A stretch of DNA of 64,000 nt from Diplocloster agilis (GTDB lineage Bacteria; Bacillota; Clostridia; Lachnospirales; Lachnospiraceae): assembly GCF_019042275.1 (NCBI RefSeq), contig NZ_JAHQCW010000003.1, forward strand, positions 62,001 to 126,000, given 5' to 3'. The notes beneath the pieces are model-generated. The model was not told the origin of the DNA. It saw only the letters and a program-made list of their open reading frames with translations, and ran no database searches. Shown piece after piece: positions 8,443-17,000 of the stretch (its first letter is position 1; each line of letters starts with the position of its first letter). A program made the position numbers and the translations under genes.

Positions 8443-9648
8443 TTGAAAACAATAGCGGTAGCAGGAACCTTTGATACAAAAGGGGAAGAATTTGCTTATG
8501 TGAAGGATTTGATTGAGAGCATAGGAATGAAGGCCTATATGATACATACAGGGGTATTCGAACCGGCGTTTCGGCCGGATGTCTCCAATCAGGAGCTGGC
8601 GGCAGCGGCGGGGGAGAAGATAGAAGACGTTGTAGCCAGAAAAGACCGGGCCTGGGCCATGGAAGTGCTGTCTAAGGGGATGGAAAAGCTTCTGCCGGTT
8701 CTTTACGATGAGGGAAAGTTTGATGGAATAATATCCTTCGGAGGATCCGGAGGAACGGCTCTTGTGACACCGGCCATGCAGGCGCTGCCCATCGGCGTGC
8801 CGAAGGTGATGGTATCCACCATGGCATCCGGGAACACGCAGCAGTATGTGGGAACCAGCGATATCGTCATGATGCCGTCGATCGTGGATGTGGCGGGGTT
8901 AAACAGCATTTCGGTGAAAATATTTACCAATGCCGTATTTGCCATCGCCGGAATGGTGAGCTTTGAAAACAAGAAGACCGTACCGGAGAAGCCGTTGATC
9001 GCGGCTACTATGTTCGGAGTGACGACGCCTTGCATTACCCATGCGAGAGAATATCTGGAGAAACGCGGCTACGAGGTGCTGGTGTTCCATGCCACAGGAA
9101 TCGGAGGGCGCTCTATGGAAATGCTGATCCGTGCCGGATTTATCAAAGGGGTGCTGGATCTGACGACGACGGAGTGGTGTGACGAGCTGGTTGGAGGCGT
9201 TCTGAACGCAGGCCCCCACCGCAGCGAAGCGGCTTCCCTGTGTAAGATTCCCCAGGTGGTATCGGTGGGAGCCTTGGATATGGTGAATTTCGGGCCATAC
9301 GATACGGTGCCTGAGAAATTCGCCGGCCGGAATCTGTATAAACACAATCCGATGGTGACGCTGATGCGCACGACCAAGGAAGAAAATGAACAGATCGGGG
9401 AAAAGCTGGCGGAAAAACTGAATATGGCAACGGAAAAAACCGTGCTGATGCTCCCCCTTAAAGGGGTATCCGCCATCGATGTGGAAGGCGGCGCTTTCTA
9501 TGGGCCGCAGGAAGACCAGGTGTTATTCAACACCTTGAAGAGCAAAGTAAATACCGATGTAGTGGAAATAGAAGAAATGGACTGCAATATCAACGATCCC
9601 GCATTTGCCGAAGCGGCAGCGGAAAAATTAATAGAAATGATGAAATAA
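8443..9648 (+). CDS. UPF0261 / Tm-1-like ATP-binding domain protein
   Basis: A 401-residue cytosolic protein of the UPF0261 family, homologous to the N-terminal domain of the plant virus-resistance protein Tm-1. Motifs visible are VAGTFDTKGEEFAYV at the N-terminus, FGGSGGTAL around residues 101-109 and VFHATGIGGRSME around 214-226. The start is TTG 8443 with GGAGG twelve to eight bases upstream. It is followed after 47 bases by a TIM-barrel protein homologous to the Tm-1 C-terminal part, so the plant fusion is split here into two genes. Its reaction is unknown; nucleotide binding is known for the family. Confidence 0.88.
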   Translation: MKTIAVAGTFDTKGEEFAYVKDLIESIGMKAYMIHTGVFEPAFRPDVSNQELAAAAGEKIEDVVARKDRAWAMEVLSKGMEKLLPVLYDEGKFDGIISFGGSGGTALVTPAMQALPIGVPKVMVSTMASGNTQQYVGTSDIVMMPSIVDVAGLNSISVKIFTNAVFAIAGMVSFENKKTVPEKPLIAATMFGVTTPCITHAREYLEKRGYEVLVFHATGIGGRSMEMLIRAGFIKGVLDLTTTEWCDELVGGVLNAGPHRSEAASLCKIPQVVSVGALDMVNFGPYDTVPEKFAGRNLYKHNPMVTLMRTTKEENEQIGEKLAEKLNMATEKTVLMLPLKGVSAIDVEGGAFYGPQEDQVLFNTLKSKVNTDVVEIEEMDCNINDPAFAEAAAEKLIEMMK

Positions 9649-9695
9649 GAAAACAGAATAATTTATAAAATGGATGAAATAGGAGGATATGTGAA

Positions 9696-10526
9696 ATGAA
9701 CACAATGTCAAGAAAAGAGATCTTAGCAAAATTCAAAGAGGAAACAGCAAATGGAAAAATTCTGGTAGGCGTGGGCGCCGGAACCGGGATCACCGCCAAG
9801 AGCAGTGAGGCAGGAGGAGCCGACATGCTGATCATCTATAATTCCGGACGGTTCCGGATGGCAGGCAGAGGATCCCTGTCGGGACTTTTATCCTACGGCG
9901 ACGCGAACCAGATCGTTGTGGAGATGGGATCTGAGGTGCTCCCGGTAGTAAAGAACACTCCGGTACTGGCAGGCGTGTGCGGAACCGACCCGTTCCGCGT
10001 GATGGATGTATATCTGAAACAGTTAAAGGATATGGGATTTAACGGTGTACAGAACTTCCCTACCGTAGGACTGATCGACGGCGTATTCCGCCAGAATCTG
10101 GAAGAAACCGGTATGGGGTACGGCCTGGAAGTGGATATGATCCGCAAAGCGCATGAGCTGGATATGCTGACCTGCCCTTACGTATTCGATCCCGAACAGG
10201 CAAAAGCCATGGCGGAAGCCGGAGCCGATATTCTGGTTGCCCATATGGGTCTGACGACAAAGGGAACGATCGGTGCGCAGACGGCTCTCACGCTGGATGA
10301 TTGTGTCGTGAAAATCAAAGCGATCATCGAAGGCGGTAGAAGTGTTAATCCTGATGTTATGGTTATCTGCCACGGCGGACCGATCGCGGAGCCGGAAGAC
10401 GCGCAGTATGTTATCGAGAGAATTCCGGAGATAGACGGATTCTTCGGAGCGTCAAGTATCGAACGGTTTGCCGCTGAAAGAGGAATTAAAGCGCAGACAG
10501 AAGCTTTTAAGGATGTTCACAGATAA
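9696..10526 (+). CDS. TIM-barrel protein of the phosphoenolpyruvate hydrolase-like family
   Basis: A 276-residue TIM barrel that partners the preceding UPF0261 protein. Motifs: [60 protein letters not shown] and [14 protein letters not shown]. The same motifs occur in the sensor domain of the AraC fusion at 6841, so the window contains two paralogues. The family belongs to the PEP mutase/isocitrate lyase-like superfamily and often carries the label PEP hydrolase, but the true substrate is unknown. AGGAGG lies close upstream of the ATG. A long hairpin follows before the permease. Confidence 0.85.
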   Translation: MNTMSRKEILAKFKEETANGKILVGVGAGTGITAKSSEAGGADMLIIYNSGRFRMAGRGSLSGLLSYGDANQIVVEMGSEVLPVVKNTPVLAGVCGTDPFRVMDVYLKQLKDMGFNGVQNFPTVGLIDGVFRQNLEETGMGYGLEVDMIRKAHELDMLTCPYVFDPEQAKAMAEAGADILVAHMGLTTKGTIGAQTALTLDDCVVKIKAIIEGGRSVNPDVMVICHGGPIAEPEDAQYVIERIPEIDGFFGASSIERFAAERGIKAQTEAFKDVHR

Positions 10527-10680
10527 TAAGGATATAGAAAATAAAGATATAGAAAATAAGCAGGCATGACGGGGTGAAATCATGTTCTGGCGATAAGTAT
10601 GTTATGTATTTAAATTCGTGTGTGGAGGACATACACGGTCCGTGAGACAGGCGCATAGAACACGAGAAGGGTGCGCTTTC

Positions 10681-10730
10681 GGAAAAAGCTTTTGCCATAT
10701 AGCATTACATTATGGACAAAAGCTTTTTCC
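10681..10730. other. Long hairpin between the TIM-barrel and permease genes
   Basis: Arms 10681-10699 and 10711-10730 pair over 19 bp with one bulged A and an 11-base loop. The arms contain AAGCTTTT-type sequence, and no T run follows the right arm. It could be a terminator/attenuator or an mRNA-processing hairpin separating expression of enzyme and permease. Confidence 0.75.
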
Positions 10731-10793
10731 TTAGAAAAACGGAAAGAACCTTTTTACTGGCAGAATTATATATTGGAAAGAGAGGATCGGGGA

Positions 10794-12182
10794 ATGAACA
10801 AAAAATCGATACCGTATGGACAGATTATAAAATGGGTGATTGCGATCGGCGTTCCGGCGCTGCTATATTTCATCATTCCGCAGTCAGATGCCGTTTCACC
10901 GGAAATGAGGAAGTTTTTCGTCGTTACCGCGTGGGCGATTCTGACCTGGGCGATGAACCTGATGCCGGTGTATATCTCCGGATTGCTGCTGACGATTGGG
11001 GCTATCCTCTGGGGTGTGGCGCCGGCGGCGGTGGTACTTTCACCCTGGACAGGGTCTGTTGTGTGGCTGTCCCTGGGAGGGCTGACCTTATCCGTTATTT
11101 TTGAAAAAAGCGGGCTGATGCAGAGAATTGCATATTTCTTCATTGTAAAGACCGGAGGATCCTACAAGGGGATCGTTACAGGAATCGTCCTGTCAGGTGT
11201 TGTCGTAGCATTACTGGTGCCGAATATGACCGGCCGGGTGGCTTTGTACTGTGCCCTCTGCTATGGGATCTACCATGCCCTGAAAATAAAGAACAACAGT
11301 AACACCGGAGCGGGCATCATGTTCGCGGGCTTTGTGGCCGCTATCGCCCCGGCCTGGCTGTACTTATCCGCCAGTGAGAATTTGCAGCTGGTCAATTCCT
11401 ACTTAAAAGAAACCGGTCACGCGGTAAGCTGGATGGATTATTTCATTAGCAACTTCCCGGTCATGCTGATCTGGACTCTCGTGCTGTTGGTCATGGTGCG
11501 GATTCTGTTCAAACAGGATGTGCAGATCGATGGAAAAGAATATTTTGTAGAAAAATATAACGAACTTGGGAAAATGAAACCCAAAGAGATCAAATTCCTG
11601 GTTGTGCTGGTTTTACTTGTTATTGCCATGATATTTACCAATATAGACGCCGGATGGCTGTTCTCCCTGGCGGTGATCGCCTGCTATCTGCCGGGTGTGC
11701 AGGTGGCGGAAGTGGAAGATCTGAAGTCTGTGAATTTCCCGATGGTATTCTTCGTGGCGGCTACCATGTCCATCGGAAGCATGTCCAACGCAGTTGGTGT
11801 GGCGGATCTGGTCAGCAGTATCGTGATGCCGCTTCTGCAGAATGTAGGGAACCTGGGAATGACCGCGTTCGCATGGCTGACCGGTGTAATTACCGATATG
11901 ATGATGACGCCTCTGGCTGGTATGGCAGCATTTTCGCCGCTCTTCATCGATATTGCCTCCAAGCTTGGCCTGAGCATCGTAGGCACCACCTTCAGCTTTG
12001 TATGGGGCGTGGAGCAGTTGTTCTTCCCCTACGAGTGGGCATTGTTCCTGATCCTGTTCAGCTATGATGTATTTGATATGAAAAAGGCGATCAAATTCTG
12101 TACGACCCGTACGGTGCTCAGTATTATATTCCTGATCCTTATTATATTCCCTTACTGGTCGCTGACCGGCTTCTTAAAGTAA
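10794..12182 (+). CDS. SLC13-family anion permease
   Basis: An inner-membrane transporter of 462 residues with about 11-12 hydrophobic segments, of the divalent-anion/sodium symporter (DASS, SLC13) superfamily that moves dicarboxylates, sulfate or other organic anions. Family features are the early segment AWAILTWAMNLMPVYISGLL and the repeat-like AWLTGVITDMMMTPLAGMA near residue 370. The start is ATG 10794 with GAGGATCGGGG upstream; the frame is open further upstream into the hairpin, but there is no good start there. Between the Tm-1-like pair and a sulfotransferase, it may import a sulfated or carboxylated aromatic; this is inference. Confidence 0.85.
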   Translation: MNKKSIPYGQIIKWVIAIGVPALLYFIIPQSDAVSPEMRKFFVVTAWAILTWAMNLMPVYISGLLLTIGAILWGVAPAAVVLSPWTGSVVWLSLGGLTLSVIFEKSGLMQRIAYFFIVKTGGSYKGIVTGIVLSGVVVALLVPNMTGRVALYCALCYGIYHALKIKNNSNTGAGIMFAGFVAAIAPAWLYLSASENLQLVNSYLKETGHAVSWMDYFISNFPVMLIWTLVLLVMVRILFKQDVQIDGKEYFVEKYNELGKMKPKEIKFLVVLVLLVIAMIFTNIDAGWLFSLAVIACYLPGVQVAEVEDLKSVNFPMVFFVAATMSIGSMSNAVGVADLVSSIVMPLLQNVGNLGMTAFAWLTGVITDMMMTPLAGMAAFSPLFIDIASKLGLSIVGTTFSFVWGVEQLFFPYEWALFLILFSYDVFDMKKAIKFCTTRTVLSIIFLILIIFPYWSLTGFLK

Positions 12183-12195
12183 CTGGTATCGATTC

Positions 12196-12224
12196 GGCAG
12201 GTCCCGGTTAGGCGGGACCCTGCC
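12196..12224. other. Hairpin between permease and sulfotransferase genes
   Basis: GGCAGGTCCCG at 12196-12206 pairs with CGGGACCCTGCC at 12213-12224 with one bulge. There is no T run, so a stability or processing element is more likely than a terminator. Confidence 0.55.
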
Positions 12225-12265
12225 TGCATGAATATCGCAGAAAACTGCGGACTGGAGGAAAAACA

Positions 12266-14149
12266 ATGGATGCGCAAGCAATGAAATATGAAAAAAAAGA
12301 ACATCTGGTCACAAGGCAGAACAAGGCGGAGCAGGAAATACTGGCGGAGTTTGAACGGGGAAACTATACGCTGAAAGCGCCCCTGGTCAAATTGAACCCC
12401 TATCTGATCTCACCGCTGACCGCCCTGGTTTTATTCCGCACGGAAGTAAAGCAGGAGGTTACCCTGACGGTCAAGGGCAAAGAGCACGCAGGAGATATTT
12501 CCCATACGTTCCCGCGCGATACGGTTCATATCCTGCCGGTGTATGGATTATATGGGGATTATGAGAATACGGTGGAACTTCGGACATCAGGGGGCGAGAC
12601 CAGCCTGGTCACGATCCGCACAGAGCCCCTGGCGCCGGAGGTTCCGGTACCCACCTACTGTAAAGAAAATAAAGAACATATGGGAGACAATCTGATCTTT
12701 CTGACGCAGACATCCAAGGCGGATGCGCTGGCCTGTGATTACCGGGGAGATGTCAGATGGTATCTGACGGTGAACGTATCCTTCGACATGAAGCGGCTGG
12801 CCAACGGACATCTGCTGGTGGGAACCGACCGTCTGATCCGGCTGCCCTATTATGTCAGCGGTGTATACGAAATGGGAGTACACGGTAAGATTTACCGGGA
12901 ATACCGGGTTCCGGGAGGTTATCACCATGACACGTTCGAGATGGAAGACGGCAATATTCTGATGCTGACCCAGGCCCCCGATGCAGAAACGGTGGAGGAC
13001 GTACTGGCGCTGACGGACCGGGAGACCGGGAAGATCCTGCGCATCTGGGATTATAAAAAGCTTCTGCCCTATCAGTGCGCATCCACCTATTCCGGCTCCG
13101 GTTCCGCCCACGACTGGTTCCATAATAACGCCGTGTGGTATGATAAAAAAACCGACTCTATCACGCTGTCCGGGCGGCATCAGGATGCGGTAATCAATAT
13201 CGATTACGTGAGCGGTGAGCTGAACTGGGTGCTCGGTGATCCCACCGGATGGCCGGAGGACTTTGTAAGCCGTTACTTTTTTAAACCGGTTGGGGAACCG
13301 TTCGAATGGTCCTATGAGCAGCACGGTGTCCTGGTCTGCCCGGACGGGGATATCATGATGTTCGACAATGGGCATTACCGTTCGAAGATTAAGGAAGAAT
13401 ACGCCAAAGCCGCCGACAGCTATTCCCGGGGCGTCCGTTACCATATCGACACACAGGCGCGCACGGTCCGTCAGGTCTGGCAGTATGGAAAAGAGCGGGG
13501 AGCGGATTTCTTTTCCCCTTATATCTGCAATGTGGAGTATTACGGCGAAGGGCGGTACATGGTACACTCCGGCGGAATCGCTTACAAGAACGGAGAACCG
13601 TTGGAGGGCCTTGGCAGTATGGACGGTACGGGACCGGACTGCCGTCTGAACTCCATTACCTGCGAGATCGTAAATGATGAGGTGGTCTATGAACTGCACG
13701 TTCCATCCAACGTATTCCGGGCCGAGAAACTGCCTGCTTATTATGCCGGAGAAGTGATGGAGCTCGGAGCCGGACGGGTATGCGGCGAAATGAGCGTTAC
13801 CGGGGAATTCGACACCGAGGTACCGGCACAGGCGGCCGGGGAAACAGTGCCGGAACACTATGAGGCTTCCCTTACGGAAGAAGAGGACCGGATTCTGTTC
13901 AATGCGACTTATGAAAAAGGACAGCTGGCAATGCTGCTGCTGACCGGCGAGGATGACCGTGTCCACCGCTATTATATCAACACGTCGGCATCTAAGAATT
14001 TTGAAGCGATGTGCGTCGGAACATTCCTGAAAAACAATCCCCGGAATGTAGATCTGTTTATCAATAAGAAGGGGCTTGGCGGAAAATTCCGTGTGCAGCT
14101 TCTGGTAGATGAGAATATCTACGAGACAGGAATTATGTTAGATTTCTAA
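12266..14149 (+). CDS. Arylsulfate sulfotransferase (ASST family), no signal peptide
   Basis: A 627-residue member of the PAPS-independent arylsulfate sulfotransferases, which move sulfate between phenolic esters through a sulfo-histidine intermediate. An N-terminal beta domain (NPYLISPLTALVLF, HILPVYGLYGDY) precedes the propeller with the His-rich motifs DWFHNNAVWYD, SGRHQDAVINIDY, EQHGVLV and DNGHYRSK. Unlike the periplasmic enterobacterial enzymes, it begins with a charged, non-hydrophobic N-terminus, so it should act in the cytosol. Gut Eubacterium enzymes of this type are known. It has a clear ribosome site (GGAGG), follows the SLC13 permease and is closed by a strong terminator. Confidence 0.88.
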   Translation: MDAQAMKYEKKEHLVTRQNKAEQEILAEFERGNYTLKAPLVKLNPYLISPLTALVLFRTEVKQEVTLTVKGKEHAGDISHTFPRDTVHILPVYGLYGDYENTVELRTSGGETSLVTIRTEPLAPEVPVPTYCKENKEHMGDNLIFLTQTSKADALACDYRGDVRWYLTVNVSFDMKRLANGHLLVGTDRLIRLPYYVSGVYEMGVHGKIYREYRVPGGYHHDTFEMEDGNILMLTQAPDAETVEDVLALTDRETGKILRIWDYKKLLPYQCASTYSGSGSAHDWFHNNAVWYDKKTDSITLSGRHQDAVINIDYVSGELNWVLGDPTGWPEDFVSRYFFKPVGEPFEWSYEQHGVLVCPDGDIMMFDNGHYRSKIKEEYAKAADSYSRGVRYHIDTQARTVRQVWQYGKERGADFFSPYICNVEYYGEGRYMVHSGGIAYKNGEPLEGLGSMDGTGPDCRLNSITCEIVNDEVVYELHVPSNVFRAEKLPAYYAGEVMELGAGRVCGEMSVTGEFDTEVPAQAAGETVPEHYEASLTEEEDRILFNATYEKGQLAMLLLTGEDDRVHRYYINTSASKNFEAMCVGTFLKNNPRNVDLFINKKGLGGKFRVQLLVDENIYETGIMLDF

Positions 14150-14192
14150 GACTGACTGTCCTGGTTTAAGTTATTTTTATGCGGTATATGTG

Positions 14193-14234
14193 AAAACCGG
14201 CGGCTTTGAAGAAATTCAAAACCGCCGGTTTTTT
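14193..14234 (+). terminator. Terminator after the sulfotransferase gene
   Basis: Arms 14193-14210 and 14215-14232 pair over 18 positions with one mismatch, a GAAA loop and a terminal T run. It closes the permease-sulfotransferase unit. Confidence 0.92.
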
Positions 14235-14239
14235 GGCCC

Positions 14240-14268
14240 TTGAAGCGGTCCGGGCCATGTGCTATGAT
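14240..14268 (+). promoter_or_regulatory. Promoter for the ThrE-like gene pair
   Basis: TTGAAG at 14240-14245, a 17-base spacer and TATGAT at 14263-14268 preceded by an extended -10 TG. It lies directly after the terminator. Confidence 0.75.
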
Positions 14269-14299
14269 GCTAACATAAAATGAGGAAAAGGGTGATCAC

Positions 14300-15076
14300 G
14301 TGGATTATCAATCCCTGACAGACACCGCCGTACTGGCTGGTGAGATCATGTTAAAAAATAATGCGGAGACGTACCGCTGCGAAGAGACGATTACCCATAT
14401 GCTGGAAGCGCAAAAGCCGGGCCGGGCGGAAGCGGTGGTGCTGACCACCTCCATCGTGGTGACGGCTTCCGATCGGGACATGCATCCCATTACCGTCGTA
14501 CGCAGGATTAAGAACAGAGATACGAATCTCAACCGGATCTGCCGGGTGAATGAGATATCCAGACGTTTCTGCGCCGGCGCACTGACACTGAATGAGACCA
14601 GGGAAGAACTGATGTCCGTGTCCAGGGAGAGAATCTACCGTCCCTATCTGGTCAACCTGTGTCTGGTCATGGTGTCTATCTTCTATACCATGCTGCTGGG
14701 CGGAAATGCCATCGACTGTCTGAATGCTGCGGTATGCGGCGTCCTGATGGCAGCCATGACCTATGGGGGCAGCCGGATCGGCCTGAGGCCATTTATACGG
14801 GATTTTTGTATCTGTGCGGCTATCGCGGTCTGCGCCTGCGCGGTGGGCCGGTTCCTGCCGGTGCCCGTCCACCTGGACCTGATCATTATAGCAACCATGA
14901 TGCCGATGATGCCCGGGGTGGCGGTGACCAATGCGGCCCGGGATACGCTTCAGGGGGATTACATGTCCGGCGGAGCCAGAATGCTGGAGGCGTTTGTGAA
15001 AGCGCTGGCCATCGCGTTGGGCGTGGGTCTGGGCCTCGGTATCTGTGGCCTGTTCGGATGGGAGGTCCTGCTATGA
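14300..15076 (+). CDS. Threonine/serine exporter ThrE-family large subunit
   Basis: A 258-residue membrane protein matching the ThrE N-terminal half: a soluble first part (ETYRCEETITHML) and five or so hydrophobic segments from about residue 115, ending with MMPMMPGVAVTNAARD. ThrE proteins export threonine and serine. In Actinobacteria both halves are one polypeptide; here they are two genes that overlap by the ATGA at 15073-15076, so they are translationally coupled and should form one transporter. The start is GTG 14300 with GAGGAAAAGGG upstream. Confidence 0.88.
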   Translation: MDYQSLTDTAVLAGEIMLKNNAETYRCEETITHMLEAQKPGRAEAVVLTTSIVVTASDRDMHPITVVRRIKNRDTNLNRICRVNEISRRFCAGALTLNETREELMSVSRERIYRPYLVNLCLVMVSIFYTMLLGGNAIDCLNAAVCGVLMAAMTYGGSRIGLRPFIRDFCICAAIAVCACAVGRFLPVPVHLDLIIIATMMPMMPGVAVTNAARDTLQGDYMSGGARMLEAFVKALAIALGVGLGLGICGLFGWEVLL

Positions 15077-15525
15077 TACTACAGATTATCGGTGCGTTCG
15101 TATCTGTCTTGTGTTTTTCCATCATCCTGGAGGTCCCCAGGAAATATCTGCTGTACACCAGTGCCACGGGCTCTCTTGGCTGGCTCATCTATCTGGTGGT
15201 GCTTCGCGTGGAAAACAGTACGATTATGGGGAGTCTGATCTCCGCCATCGTGGTTGCCCTGCTGTCCAATATCCTGGCCCGGAGCCGGAAAGCCCCGGTG
15301 ACCACCTTCTTCGTTCCTGGAATCCTGCCGATCGTACCCGGCGTGGGCATGTTCCGCGTGGTCTATTACATGCTGGAGAAAGACTTTGAGGCGGTGAAAT
15401 CGTATTTGTTTGAGACATTCATGATCGCGGGTGCGATCGCGCTTGCGATTTTTCTGATCGACTCTATCTTCCTGCTGTTTCTGAGATTTGACCGGCGGCG
15501 GGCTAAGGCAGGCAAAGGGAAGTAA
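15073..15525 (+). CDS. Threonine/serine exporter ThrE-family small subunit
   Basis: A 150-residue membrane protein corresponding to the C-terminal half of ThrE (ThrE_2 type), with about four hydrophobic segments and VPGILPIVPGVGMFRVVYYM, which mirrors the MMPGVAVTNAAR motif of its partner. The chosen start is ATG 15073, with GGAGGT six bases upstream inside the end of the first subunit. The frame is open further upstream, but that part is antiparallel-free shadow of the partner gene. Its stop codon is immediately followed by the end of the convergent LacI gene, with no intervening base. Confidence 0.86.
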   Translation: MILQIIGAFVSVLCFSIILEVPRKYLLYTSATGSLGWLIYLVVLRVENSTIMGSLISAIVVALLSNILARSRKAPVTTFFVPGILPIVPGVGMFRVVYYMLEKDFEAVKSYLFETFMIAGAIALAIFLIDSIFLLFLRFDRRRAKAGKGK

Positions 15526-16545
15526 TCATCTCGGTTTGTATTTTTTGGTACTGTTTCGGATGATTAAGTCCCCGTCGATTAGCATCTTCTGAACCGGGGA
15601 ATCCGGGTGGCTGATCTTGTGATCCAGCAGGCGTACCGCCCAGATGCCCAGATCTGCGGGATACGCGTTACAGGTGGTCAGCGGCGGATCGGAGATGGCG
15701 GAGAATGAGATATTATCAATTCCTACGACAGAGATATCTTCCGGAACTCTCACGCCGGCTTCTTTAAAAGCCTTGATGGCGCCCAGAGCAATACAGTCAT
15801 TGATCGCCAGCATGGCGGAAGGAAATGTGACGCCCTGGCGCAGCAGGGCTTTTGTGCTTTCATAGGAACCGGAGAGGGAGGGCGGCACCTCGTGAATCAG
15901 CGAGGAATCAAAGGGAAGCCCCAGTTTTTGCAGGGCCGACTTATAGGAGGACCGGAGGCTCTGGCAGTTACAGGTGGGCAGGGAGTTGGCTAACAGACCG
16001 ATCTTTGGATGCCCCAGATCGGCCAGATGCTTGACTGCGATATAGGACAGCTGTTCATTGTTGGCAACCACGCAGTCATAAGGCTCCTGAACCAGAAGAT
16101 TGTCCACGATCACCAGCGGAGAATGAAGTTCCTGAAGATAGGTATTGTCGTGTGGATACCACTCGGTTCCCAGCAGAATCAGCCCGTCCTCCTGAGGCTG
16201 GCTGCGCAGCATATCGAAGACCTCCCCGGCATTGTGGGCATCGAAGGAGGTCATAATGAGATTATAGCCCAGACGTCTGGATTCGTGTTCTATGGAATCG
16301 ATCATGGAGGAGACGAAATTTGCGTTTCCATCAACCAGATAAGAGTGCAGGCTGTACTTTAAAAAACGGATGCTTCTGGTCTGGCTGAACGGGAGAGGAT
16401 CTGATTCAATTACATATCCGTTCTGTATAAGAAGCTCGGTGAGACGTTCCCGGGTTTCTTTATTTACCCCTTTTTTATTATGCAGCACCAGGGATACGGT
16501 GGCAGGTGAGACCTGTGCGGCCTGTGCGATGTCTTTTAGATTCAA
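15526..16545 (-). CDS. LacI-family transcriptional regulator
   Basis: A 339-residue regulator with an N-terminal LacI helix-turn-helix and hinge (LKDIAQAAQVSPATVSLVLH) and a sugar-binding periplasmic-type core (FPSAMLAINDCIALGAIKA; VVGIDNISFSAISDPPLTT). It is divergent from a sugar ABC operon and probably represses it until a sugar or sugar phosphate binds. The start is TTG at 16545 with AAGGGGG upstream. About 455 bases of very AT-rich DNA separate it from the operon. It is convergent with, and abuts, the ThrE small subunit gene, so no terminator fits between the two stops. Confidence 0.9.
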   Translation of the reverse strand: MNLKDIAQAAQVSPATVSLVLHNKKGVNKETRERLTELLIQNGYVIESDPLPFSQTRSIRFLKYSLHSYLVDGNANFVSSMIDSIEHESRRLGYNLIMTSFDAHNAGEVFDMLRSQPQEDGLILLGTEWYPHDNTYLQELHSPLVIVDNLLVQEPYDCVVANNEQLSYIAVKHLADLGHPKIGLLANSLPTCNCQSLRSSYKSALQKLGLPFDSSLIHEVPPSLSGSYESTKALLRQGVTFPSAMLAINDCIALGAIKAFKEAGVRVPEDISVVGIDNISFSAISDPPLTTCNAYPADLGIWAVRLLDHKISHPDSPVQKMLIDGDLIIRNSTKKYKPR

Positions 16546-16774
16546 AGTGGTTCCCCCTTTTTGGAGTATATTTTCTTTTGTGTTTGCCGGTAATCATTTA
16601 TTCTGTTTTTTCTGTATCTATCATAGCAAGTTCTATTTTAAAATTCAAGGGATTATTTTAATAAAATAATTTAAAATTTATGTGTATTTTAAACAAATAA
16701 TATTAGAAAAAACATATATTTTACTCTGCTAAAACTAAAAAGTTAATAAAATATTAGAAAATTTACAACAAATA

Positions 16775-16803
16775 TTGACAAAATAGTAAATAAAAGCTAG
16801 CAT
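16775..16803 (+). promoter_or_regulatory. Promoter for the sugar ABC operon
   Basis: TTGACA at 16775-16780, 17 bases, and TAGCAT at 16798-16803. The predicted leader is about 190 bases. The surrounding 16,630-16,950 region is AT-rich with many copies of ATTTTAAA-like sequence, several of them palindromic. Confidence 0.65.
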
Positions 16804-16895
16804 AAGAGGTGGAAAGGAGCATTTTAAGGGATAAAATTTAATTAAAATATTTTAAATAAATAATTAAAATTATTTAAAATAGTGAATAAGCTATT

Positions 16896-16907
16896 TGCCG
16901 AACGGCA
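16896..16907. promoter_or_regulatory. Candidate operator palindrome in the sugar operon leader
   Basis: TGCCGAACGGCA is a 5+5 palindrome around AA, the only GC-rich inverted repeat in the AT-rich gap. It lies about 90 bases after the predicted start point. A TTTGCCGG half-site occurs at 16583-16590 near the LacI gene start. It lacks the central CG of classic LacI operators, so the link is tentative. Confidence 0.4.
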
Positions 16908-17000
16908 GAAGCAATTTAAAGTTTACCCTATCCATTTAAAATGCTAAAACATCAGAAGACCAGAGGCGACAGTTATCTGTTCACAAAGGAGGAGAAAATT

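Noticed and set aside
14659-15072. Longer version of the ThrE small subunit starting at 14659
   Set aside because: The upstream part is an out-of-frame reading of the large subunit; GGAGGT and ATGA coupling fix the start at 15073.
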